Positions 57,544 through 64,000 of a DNA stretch of 64,000 nt are shown here, piece after piece (within the stretch, counting starts at the first letter, position 1; each line of letters opens with the position of its first letter). Below the pieces are notes generated by a model that was not told where the DNA came from, made no database searches, and worked only from the letters and a program-made list of their open reading frames with translations. Source of the DNA: Sandaracinus amylolyticus (lineage in GTDB: Bacteria; Myxococcota_A; Polyangia; Polyangiales; Sandaracinaceae). The translations under genes and the position numbers were made by a program. The stretch covers positions 3,968,001 through 4,032,000 of the forward strand of contig NZ_CP011125.1 in assembly GCF_000737325.1 (NCBI RefSeq), read 5' to 3'.

Positions 57544-58164
57544 GTGAGCCGCCGACGCATCACCGGTGCGCTGATCGCGTACGCCGCGACGATCGTCGTG
57601 GCGCTCGGCCTCGGGGTCGCGCTCGGGCGACCGATGATCGCGAGACATCCGTCGGCGATCCTCGACCTCGGCGGCGCGGCGAGCATCGTGTCGATGGGCC
57701 TCGGTCTGGTGATCGCCGTGATCACGATCACGTCGACGCGCTCGCTGCTCGCGCGGACGCGCTGGGCGCGCGCGCTGCGCACCGAGCTCAAGACGTTGCT
57801 CGAGGGCGCGAGCGGCGCGCAGCTCGTGCTGCTGGGCGTGGCGAGCGGGGTGGCGGAAGAGCTGCTCTTCCGTGGGGCGCTGCAGCCGTGGCTCGGCTAC
57901 GTCGGGACGTCGATCGGCTTCGGGCTCCTGCACGTGGCGCCGCGCCGCGAGCTCCTGCCGTGGACCGTGTGGGCGGTCGTGATGGGCTTCGTGCTCGGCG
58001 GGGTGTTCGAGCTGACCGGCGCGCTCGAAGGGCCGATCGTCGCGCACGTGCTGATCAACGTCGTGAACCTGCGCGTCATCGCGCGGCACGACGCGCGGCT
58101 CGACCCGGGTGATGGCCGGCTCGAGCCGCCGAAGCTCGTGTCGCGCGTACGTCGCGAGCGCTGA
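57544..58164 (+). CDS. CPBP-family intramembrane metalloprotease (short form)
   Basis: 206 residues, GTG start with GAGGAAA just upstream. Six hydrophobic segments. CPBP signature EELLFRG, then LLHVAPRRELLPW, then HVLINVVNL carry the catalytic Glu, Arg and His. This is a second, shorter CPBP protein in the window. The 57333-57543 gap before it holds no gene; the following lipoprotein gene converges, 12 bases away. Confidence 0.88.
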   Translation: MSRRRITGALIAYAATIVVALGLGVALGRPMIARHPSAILDLGGAASIVSMGLGLVIAVITITSTRSLLARTRWARALRTELKTLLEGASGAQLVLLGVASGVAEELLFRGALQPWLGYVGTSIGFGLLHVAPRRELLPWTVWAVVMGFVLGGVFELTGALEGPIVAHVLINVVNLRVIARHDARLDPGDGRLEPPKLVSRVRRER

Positions 58165-58176
58165 ACGTCGCGCCGC

Positions 58177-59139
58177 TCAGCGCACCCGGATCTGCACGCT
58201 GTAGTTTTCGCAGCTGCCGCCGAACGTGCTCGACGTGACGCGCACGAAGAGCGCGCCGCTGTCGTTCGAGCTGAGGAAGCGATCGCAGTCGGTGTCGAGC
58301 GTCACGGTCTCGCTCGCCGTGCCCGCAGCGTCCGAGGTGCATCCGCGGCCGACCATGTTGTCCGCGGTCCCCGCGGTGCACGTCGTGAGGTCGGGATCCG
58401 AGCCGCAGTCGTAATAGGCCGCGAGGCGGTAGTCGCTGCCCGCGGGGATGTCGTCGAGCGTGACCGTGATCACCGCGTTGTCGGTGTTGCTGTCGGTGAT
58501 CTCGTAGCGGAACCAGTCCTCGTCGCGATCGTCGTCGAGGTTGACCATCGTGATCGCGAAGTCGGGATCGTCGGAGTCGGCGTAGGTGCCGCGGCTCGAC
58601 ACGGTGGTGTGCGACTCGTTCGGCTCGCTGGCGTCGGGCGCGCACGCGCAGCGGCCGTCGATGCACGAGCCGCCCGCGCCGCAGGTGCCGCAGTCGAGCG
58701 GCGTGCCGCAGCCGTCGTCGGGCGCGCCGCACATCGCGCCCATCTCCTCGCACGTGCGCGCCACGCAGACGCACGCATCGCCGTCGCGATGGAACGGGGG
58801 CGTGCACTCGAAGTCGCACCCGCCGGCGGCGTTGCAGATCGTCGTGCCCATGCCGGGCGGCGCGGGGCACGCCTCGCCGCAGCCGAGACGACAGCCGTTC
58901 GCGGGCTCGTTCGGCAGGTCGTCGATGCACCCGCCGCCGCACGCGTGCTGGCCCTCGCCGCAGGTGCCGGTCGACGCGTCGCGCCGCGTGGTGCCGCCGT
59001 CCTCGCGCGGTCCGGAGTCGACGGTCGTCGGGCCGCCGTCGGCGTCGCCTCCGCCTCCGCCGCCTCCTCCTCCCGACGCGCAGGCCGTGACGTTCGTGAC
59101 GAGGAGCGCGGCGACGAGGATCAACGGCAAGCGATGCAT
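58177..59139 (-). CDS. Cys-rich lipoprotein
   Basis: 320 residues. The start at 59139 has GGAGG nine bases upstream and gives a lipoprotein signal MHRLPLILVAALLVTNVTAC, the last Cys being the lipid site. A run of Gly and then Asp/Gly-rich linker follow. A Cys-rich block of about 24 Cys (CGEGQHACGGGCIDDLPNEP onward) precedes a beta domain of about 110 residues (DFAITMVNLDDDRDEDWFRY) resembling pre-peptidase C-terminal domains. No catalytic motif is visible. Typical myxobacterial outer-membrane protein of unknown role. Confidence 0.85.
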   Translation of the reverse strand: MHRLPLILVAALLVTNVTACASGGGGGGGGGDADGGPTTVDSGPREDGGTTRRDASTGTCGEGQHACGGGCIDDLPNEPANGCRLGCGEACPAPPGMGTTICNAAGGCDFECTPPFHRDGDACVCVARTCEEMGAMCGAPDDGCGTPLDCGTCGAGGSCIDGRCACAPDASEPNESHTTVSSRGTYADSDDPDFAITMVNLDDDRDEDWFRYEITDSNTDNAVITVTLDDIPAGSDYRLAAYYDCGSDPDLTTCTAGTADNMVGRGCTSDAAGTASETVTLDTDCDRFLSSNDSGALFVRVTSSTFGGSCENYSVQIRVR

Positions 59140-59218
59140 CGAGCGGGACCTCCGAGGAAGAGTCGGATCGTCCACGTTCGCCGGATCGGCCGCAAGTGGC
59201 GGCCGCACGCGCCAGTGC

Positions 59219-59260
59219 TTGACGACGAAAGTGACCACGGTCATAAATGACTCGGGTCAT
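59219..59260 (+). promoter_or_regulatory. TetR promoter with two overlapping TGAC-N4-GTCA operators
   Basis: A promoter with TTGACG (59219-59224), 17-base spacer and CATAAA (59242-59247) matches sigma-70 in about nine of twelve positions. Two inverted repeats, TGACCACGGTCA (59232-59243) and TGACTCGGGTCA (59248-59259), lie over the -10 element and the probable start point. Their centres are 16 bases apart. Immediately downstream is a TetR gene, so this looks like autoregulation. Confidence 0.6.
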
Positions 59261-60011
59261 GAATCGCGACGAGCACGACGGAGCGGGGCTCCGCGAGCGC
59301 AAGAAGGCGGAGAAGGAAGCGGCGATCCGCGAGGCCGCGGCCGCGCTCTTCAAGGAGCGCGGCTTCGACGCGACGACGACGCAGGCCGTCGCGGAGCGCG
59401 CCGGCATCGCGAAGGGGACGGTGTTCCTCTACGCGCCGACGAAGGTCGATCTCGTCGCGATGGTCTTCCAGGACCGCATCCGTCGCACGTCCGCGCAGGC
59501 GCTCGGGCTGCAGACGGAGGGCGGTCTCATCGCCGAGCTCGACGCGATCTTCGGGCGCTTCTTCGCGATGTACGCGAAGGATCCGGAGCTCGCGCGCATC
59601 TTCGTGAAGGAGCTCGCGTTCGCGTCCGACGGCGCGCGGCGCGCGCGCGAGGAGATCGACGCCGCGTTCGTCGGCGCGCTGGCGGAGCGCATCGAGCAGC
59701 ACAAGCAGGCGGGCGCGGTGCGCGCGGACGCGCCGTCGATGCTCGCGGCGGTGACGGTGTTCGGCCTCTACATCCTCGCGCTGATGGGGTGGCTCGGTGG
59801 GTCGCTGCCGAGCGTCGACGCGGCGCGCGCGCACCTGCGCGCGTCGCTCGAGCTCTTGGTGCGCGGCCTCGCAGAGGAGGGTGGATCGTGCAAGCAGCAG
59901 CAGGAACGGTCGTCTACGAAGGAACGCTCTCGCTCCGCGAAGCGCGGAAGAAGTACTTCGACGCGTGGGGCTTCGGCGACGGCGGGTACGAAGCGACGTG
60001 GGTCGAGCTGA
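59259..60011 (+). CDS. TetR-family regulator
   Basis: About 250 residues from ATG 59259 (MNRDEHDG); an alternative ATG 59247 would overlap the operators. HTH: ERKKAEKEAAIREAAAALFK, then AERAGIAKGTVFLYAPTKVD. The C-terminal domain is DAIFGRFFAMYAKDPELAR to LELLVRGLAEEGG. The last 40 residues (Ser/Arg/Lys-rich) overlap the next gene by 124 bases and look unlike a normal TetR end, so translation may simply continue past the folded domain. If transcription starts near 59254 the leader is only a few bases. It is divergent from the lipoprotein gene and probably controls it and the Coq4-like gene. Confidence 0.88.
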   Translation: MNRDEHDGAGLRERKKAEKEAAIREAAAALFKERGFDATTTQAVAERAGIAKGTVFLYAPTKVDLVAMVFQDRIRRTSAQALGLQTEGGLIAELDAIFGRFFAMYAKDPELARIFVKELAFASDGARRAREEIDAAFVGALAERIEQHKQAGAVRADAPSMLAAVTVFGLYILALMGWLGGSLPSVDAARAHLRASLELLVRGLAEEGGSCKQQQERSSTKERSRSAKRGRSTSTRGASATAGTKRRGSS

Positions 60012-60463
60012 AGAAGATCGCGGGCGTCCCGATCGGCTTTCCGAACAGCGATGCGCGGCGGCGCGCGGTGAAGCTCCACGACCTGCACCACGTGCTCACC
60101 GGGTACGCGGCGGACTGGACCGGTGAGTCGGAGATCGCGGCGTGGGAGATCGGCGCGGGATGCGGTGGGCACCTCGCGGCGTGGGTGCTGAACCTCTTCG
60201 CGATGCAGTACGGCGTGTTCATCGCGCCGCGCGCGGTGCTCGCCGCGTTCGCGCGGGGGCGACGGAGCCAGAGCCTCTATGCGGCGAGCGAGCTCGACGA
60301 GCGGATGCTCGAGGAGCGCGTCGAGGATGCGCGGAAGCGGCTCGGGCTCGATCGCGAGATCGAGCCCGGAGTGGCGGACGTGGCGCGGCTCGCGGCGTGG
60401 TGGGTCGCGGGGCTGGCGCTGTGGGCGTGGCCGATCGTGCTCGTGAGCGCGCTCGTGTGGTAG
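59888..60463 (+). CDS. Coq4-like protein
   Basis: 191 residues, GTG start with AGGAGG at 59875-59880, seven bases ahead. It contains the Coq4 metal motif HDLHHVLTGYAADWTGESE, which follows the HDxxHx11E pattern. Coq4 proteins support ubiquinone synthesis in mitochondria and some bacteria. Myxobacteria usually make menaquinone, so the role may differ. A C-terminal hydrophobic segment (WWVAGLALWAWPIVLVSALVW) suggests membrane association. Starts inside the TetR gene. Confidence 0.8.
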   Translation: MQAAAGTVVYEGTLSLREARKKYFDAWGFGDGGYEATWVELKKIAGVPIGFPNSDARRRAVKLHDLHHVLTGYAADWTGESEIAAWEIGAGCGGHLAAWVLNLFAMQYGVFIAPRAVLAAFARGRRSQSLYAASELDERMLEERVEDARKRLGLDREIEPGVADVARLAAWWVAGLALWAWPIVLVSALVW

Positions 60464-60478
60464 CGAGAAGGTTGGTGC

Positions 60479-62203
60479 TCAAACGATGTCGAGCGGATAC
60501 CCGCGGTCCTCGTACGCGCGGGTCGCGATGCTCTTGAGCAGCTCGTCGCTGTCGCGCTCCATCTCGCCGAGACGATCCGCGAGGCGCTTCTCGGCGATCA
60601 CCGCGAAGCCCTGACACAGCTCGATCTCGCGGCGCGCGCCTTCCTCGCCGCGCGCCTCGATCGCGCGCGTCGTGCGCGAGAGCGTCGCCGCCATCGCGTA
60701 GAGATCGATCGCGACCTCGGCGATGCGCTTCTGCACGAACTGCTTCTCCGCGATGTCCTTGCCGTGCTTGCGCAGCACGCGCTCGGTCGCCGCGGCGAGC
60801 GCGGCGGTCTGCTGCTCGAAGAGCACGGTCTCGCGCGCGAGCACCGGGTGCGCGCGGCTGAGGCGCTCGCGGCCGATCACGCTGCGGGCGCGCTGGATCA
60901 CGTACTCGCTGAGCGGGCCGAAGCCCTTGATCGGCTCGCGCATCGCGCGCGCGACCTCCGCGAGCTGCCGCCCCGGGCCCTGCATGCCGGCGAGCGCGAT
61001 GAACGCGCGCAGGATCTCGTTCGTGCCCTCGAAGATCATGTTGATGCGCGAGTCGCGCATCAGGCGCTCGTACGGGTACTCGACCATGTACCCGATGCCC
61101 GCGGCGATCTGCAGCGTCTCGTTCACGACGTTCCACAGCGTCTCGCTGCCGAACACCTTGCAGATCGCGCTCTCGACCGAGTAGTCGGCGACCTTCGCGT
61201 CGACGAGCCCGGTCGTCAGGTAGGTCATCGACTCGAGCGCGTAGGTCTCGCAGACCATCCGCGCGATCTTCTCCTTGATCATCCCGAAGTCGCCGATGCT
61301 GCGGCCGAACGCCTTGCGCTCGTTCACGCGCTCGGTCGCCATGTCGATCAGGCGCTTGCTCGCGCCGACGCAGCCCGCCGCGAGGCCGAGGCGCCCGTTG
61401 TTGAGCACCTCCATCGCGACCTTGAAGCCGCGCCCCGCCTCGCCGATCACGTTGCCCGCCGGCACGCGCACGTCGTCGAAGAAGATCTCGGTCGTCGACG
61501 AGCCGCGGATGCCCATCTTCTCTTCGTTCGGGCCGTTCTTCACGCCGTGCGCGCGCTCGACGATCAGCGCGGTGATCTTCGGCTTCGCGCTCGGATCGAG
61601 CTCGGTGGTGCGCGCGAACACGGTGAACACGTCGGCGAAGCCGCCGTTCGTGATCCAGATCTTCGAGCCGTTGAGCACGTAGTGCTCGCCGTCGGGCGAG
61701 AGCTCCGCGCGCGTCGTGATGCTCGCCGCGTCGCTGCCCGCGCCGGGCTCGGTGAGCGCGAACGCGGCGACCTGCTCGCCGCTCGCGAGGCGCGGCAGGT
61801 ACTTGCGCTTCTGCGCCTCGGTGCCGAGCAGCACGATCGCCTTGCAGCCGATCGACTGGTGGGCGCCCATCGTGACCGCGAGCGACGCGTCGTACGCCGC
61901 GACCTCCTGCATCACGCGCGCATAGGACGTCGTGCTGAGGCCGAGGCCGCCGTACTCCTCGGGGATCGACAGGCCGAAGAGCCCGAGCTCCTTCATGCCC
62001 GCGAGCACCTCCTCGGGGATCGTGTGCTCCTTGTCGATCTTCTTGGAGTCGACGCGCGTCTCGCAGAACTTCTGCACGTTGTCGAGCATCAGCGAGAGGT
62101 TCTCGCGCTCGTCGGCCTTGAGCTCCGGATACGGGAAGACGAGGTCCTGCTCGATCACCCCGCCGAAGAGCGACTTCATGAAGCTGCGATCAGTGGTGGT
62201 CAT
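60479..62203 (-). CDS. Acyl-CoA dehydrogenase
   Basis: 574 residues, close to the size of the VLCAD/ACAD9-type enzymes with a C-terminal extension. It oxidises acyl-CoA to trans-2-enoyl-CoA with FAD. Motifs: FALTEPGAGSDAASI (FAD/substrate), WITNGG, and the catalytic-base region MIFEGTNEILR. It starts at MTTTDRSFMKSLFGGVI, overlapping the end of the membrane HD gene by 14 bases. The order suggests co-transcription from the HD gene upstream. Confidence 0.95.
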   Translation of the reverse strand: MTTTDRSFMKSLFGGVIEQDLVFPYPELKADERENLSLMLDNVQKFCETRVDSKKIDKEHTIPEEVLAGMKELGLFGLSIPEEYGGLGLSTTSYARVMQEVAAYDASLAVTMGAHQSIGCKAIVLLGTEAQKRKYLPRLASGEQVAAFALTEPGAGSDAASITTRAELSPDGEHYVLNGSKIWITNGGFADVFTVFARTTELDPSAKPKITALIVERAHGVKNGPNEEKMGIRGSSTTEIFFDDVRVPAGNVIGEAGRGFKVAMEVLNNGRLGLAAGCVGASKRLIDMATERVNERKAFGRSIGDFGMIKEKIARMVCETYALESMTYLTTGLVDAKVADYSVESAICKVFGSETLWNVVNETLQIAAGIGYMVEYPYERLMRDSRINMIFEGTNEILRAFIALAGMQGPGRQLAEVARAMREPIKGFGPLSEYVIQRARSVIGRERLSRAHPVLARETVLFEQQTAALAAATERVLRKHGKDIAEKQFVQKRIAEVAIDLYAMAATLSRTTRAIEARGEEGARREIELCQGFAVIAEKRLADRLGEMERDSDELLKSIATRAYEDRGYPLDIV

Positions 62204-63950
62204 GGTCGTCGTGATCCTCGGGTGCGTTGTCGGTCGGGCGCGTCTCGCTCTCGGGGGTGGCGTCGGCCTCGCGCTCCTCGGCCTCGGCGCGCGCGCGCAC
62301 GACTTCTTCCTCGGTGGCCGCGCCGGGGATGGGGAGCTGCTTCTCGCCCTTGTCCTTCCGGTCCTGCCACGGATAGCGAATGCGCGAGTGGTGCACGTTG
62401 CAGAGCGTGTCGACGAGCTGCGTCGTCAGTGTGCGCAGGTCCGCGAGCGTGAGCCCCGACTCGTCGAGCTGACCCTGGCGCAGCTTCACGAAGACGATGC
62501 GCTGCACCATCTCCTCGAACTTGTCGCGCTCCGGCGGGTCGATCGTGCGCGACGCGGCCTCGATGGAGTCGACGAGCATGAGGATCGCCGTCTCCTTCGT
62601 CCGCGGGCGCATGCCGGGATAGCGGAAGAACGACTCGTCGCGGCCCTTCGGGTTCCCGGCCTCGAGCGTCTTGTGCCAGAAGAACTCGATCACGCTCGTG
62701 CCGTGGTGGGTGTACGCGAACTCCACGACGGGCTCGGGCACGCCGCCGCGGCGCAGGATGTTCGTGCCCTCGACGACGTGCGCCATGATCGCGTCGGCGC
62801 TCACGTCGGGCTCGTATTGCGCGTGCGGCGTCTGCTCGCCGCGCGTGAGGTTCTCGACGAAGAGCTTCGGCTGAATCGTCTTGCCGAGGTCGTGGTAGTA
62901 GGCGCCGACGCGCGTGAGCAGCGCGTCGCCGCCGATCGCGTTCGCGGCGGCCTCCGCGAGGTTCGCCATCGCGCGCGCGTGCTCCCACGAGCCCGGCGCT
63001 TCCTTCGCCATCTTGCGGAGCAGCGGCTGATCGAGATCCGAGAGCTCGAGCAAGCGCTGTCGCGACACCGCGCCGAGCGCGCGCCACGAGAGCGGATGGA
63101 ACCCGACCGCGACGATGCCGGCGAGCGGGCCCGACGCGAGCGCGCCGAGGAAGTCGGAGCGCAGCGGCTGCGCGAGCTCCGCGTCGAGATCGAACTCGCC
63201 GACGAAGAGCACGCGCGCGGCCGCGAAGAGCGCAGCGCCCGCGATGCCGCCGGCGACGCCCGCGGGCAGCATCGTCCACGTCTTCTTGCGATCGCGCACG
63301 AGCAGCACCGGGCTCATGCCGCACGCGAGGAAGACCACCGCGGCGATGGGATCGAAGTCCGCCATCGACGCGACGACGCAGCTCGCGACGAGCGCGATCA
63401 TGAACGCAGTGCGGCGATCGAGATACACGCGCACCCACAGCGAGAGCGCGCCGATCGGGACGAGCGTCGTCGCTGCGTCCGTGAGCAGGAAATAGAGCTT
63501 CGCGTACGAGACGAGCAGCAGCGTGATGCCGAGCAGACCGAGCTGCGTGCGCATCAGCGCGCCGCGCCCCGGGCTCAGCATGCGCAGCCACGTCGCGGCG
63601 AGGAGGCCGAGGAAGAAGTAGACCGCGAAGAGCCCGAGGATCTCGTCGGCGCGCGGCGGGCGGCGCGCTTCCTCGTACGACGTCACGAGCGCTGCGGTGA
63701 CCGGATCCTCGACGATCTCACCGCGCGCGACGCGGGGTGCGATCATGCGGATCGGACGGACGTGGCCGTCCTCGGTCGCGTGGATGCGCGTGGGCGCGAG
63801 GCGCAGCGTGACTGGAGCAGGCTCGCCCGGGACCACGCGGAGCGGCTCCACGAAGACCTCGATGCGCGCGAACATCGTGACGAGCGTCGCGAAGACCAGC
63901 GCGAGCACGATCGACGAGGTCCAGCCGGCGACGACGCGCGTGCGGAGCAT
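62190..63950 (-). CDS. Membrane HD phosphodiesterase (7TMR-HD, PgpH-like)
   Basis: 586 residues. It begins with one membrane helix (IVLALVFATLVTMFARIEVF), then a short extracytoplasmic domain and about six more helices. The cytoplasmic HD domain has H-D in GAYYHDLGKT and other HD-domain His (HHGTSVIEFFW). This matches PgpH/YqfF, which degrades c-di-AMP. The C-terminus ends in an Asp/His-rich tail (EDHDDHDHH) that may bind metal. It is last in the window; the 63951-64000 sequence holds nothing identifiable. Confidence 0.9.
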   Translation of the reverse strand: MLRTRVVAGWTSSIVLALVFATLVTMFARIEVFVEPLRVVPGEPAPVTLRLAPTRIHATEDGHVRPIRMIAPRVARGEIVEDPVTAALVTSYEEARRPPRADEILGLFAVYFFLGLLAATWLRMLSPGRGALMRTQLGLLGITLLLVSYAKLYFLLTDAATTLVPIGALSLWVRVYLDRRTAFMIALVASCVVASMADFDPIAAVVFLACGMSPVLLVRDRKKTWTMLPAGVAGGIAGAALFAAARVLFVGEFDLDAELAQPLRSDFLGALASGPLAGIVAVGFHPLSWRALGAVSRQRLLELSDLDQPLLRKMAKEAPGSWEHARAMANLAEAAANAIGGDALLTRVGAYYHDLGKTIQPKLFVENLTRGEQTPHAQYEPDVSADAIMAHVVEGTNILRRGGVPEPVVEFAYTHHGTSVIEFFWHKTLEAGNPKGRDESFFRYPGMRPRTKETAILMLVDSIEAASRTIDPPERDKFEEMVQRIVFVKLRQGQLDESGLTLADLRTLTTQLVDTLCNVHHSRIRYPWQDRKDKGEKQLPIPGAATEEEVVRARAEAEEREADATPESETRPTDNAPEDHDDHDHH

Positions 63951-64000
63951 CGCGTGCGGAGGGTAGCAGGTCTCGCGTGCGCGATGTCACGCGTGTGTGT

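Overview
The window is very GC-rich DNA. Its gene content points to a myxobacterium of the Polyangiales/Sandaracinaceae type. The supporting signs are C-terminal sorting tails of the MYXO-CTERM kind (Cys motif, hydrophobic helix, Arg cluster), Ser/Thr kinase, FHA and PP2C signalling genes, Cys-rich and Asp/Gly-rich secreted proteins, a PilB ATPase, many GTG starts and 1-4 base gene overlaps. The genus is an inference. I saw no rRNA, tRNA, insertion sequence, CRISPR array or prophage.

Layout. 1-10.5 kb: the end of argH followed by lysA; a 42-bp minisatellite; a secreted five-haem cytochrome; a divergent unknown gene; a pyrC-carA pair; and small membrane genes. 10.7-16.4 kb: a single-module NRPS (C-A-PCP-TE) converging on pilB. 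16.5-21.5 kb: an FHA/kinase/acyltransferase run and two unknown proteins. 21.6-24.5 kb: a 21-bp heptad-encoding repeat and a large surface protein with a MYXO-CTERM-like tail.

24.5-36.5 kb holds the most striking locus. It is an eleven-gene minus-strand operon, mostly joined by 4-bp ATGA/GTGA overlaps, read in the order: degenerate HAD protein, fatty-acyl reductase, second extended SDR, polysaccharide pyruvyl transferase, acyl-CoA/AMP ligase, crotonase, acyl carrier protein, second AMP ligase, diacylglycerol-kinase-like lipid kinase, PlsC acyltransferase and TetR regulator. A nested inverted repeat just upstream of the first gene is a good candidate operator. The set looks like a pathway that activates, reduces, transfers and phosphorylates acyl chains to make an undescribed specialised, possibly pyruvylated, lipid. 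It has no ketosynthase. A 0.6-kb region of about 41-bp repeats separates it from a divergent geranylgeranyl-reductase-like gene and two thioredoxin-fold genes.

39.8-57.3 kb: a GAF protein with a long Pro/Ala-rich linker; a response regulator whose receiver lacks the phospho-acceptor Asp, followed by overlapping pdxA and uvrA; moeA; a LysM lytic transglycosylase; a SUKH protein; a holin-like membrane protein; PP2C phosphatase; FHA-GGDEF cyclase; deoxynucleoside kinase; a metallopeptidase-like lipoprotein; a large cruciform; and a REC-GAF-HD-GYP regulator. 57.5-64 kb: CPBP protease, Cys-rich lipoprotein, a TetR gene with a promoter overlapped by two TGAC-N4-GTCA operators, a Coq4-like protein, an acyl-CoA dehydrogenase and a PgpH-like membrane HD phosphodiesterase.

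The window mixes housekeeping metabolism (Arg, Lys, pyrimidine, B6, molybdopterin, DNA repair) with dense phospho- and nucleotide-signalling, cell-envelope genes and one candidate lipid cluster.
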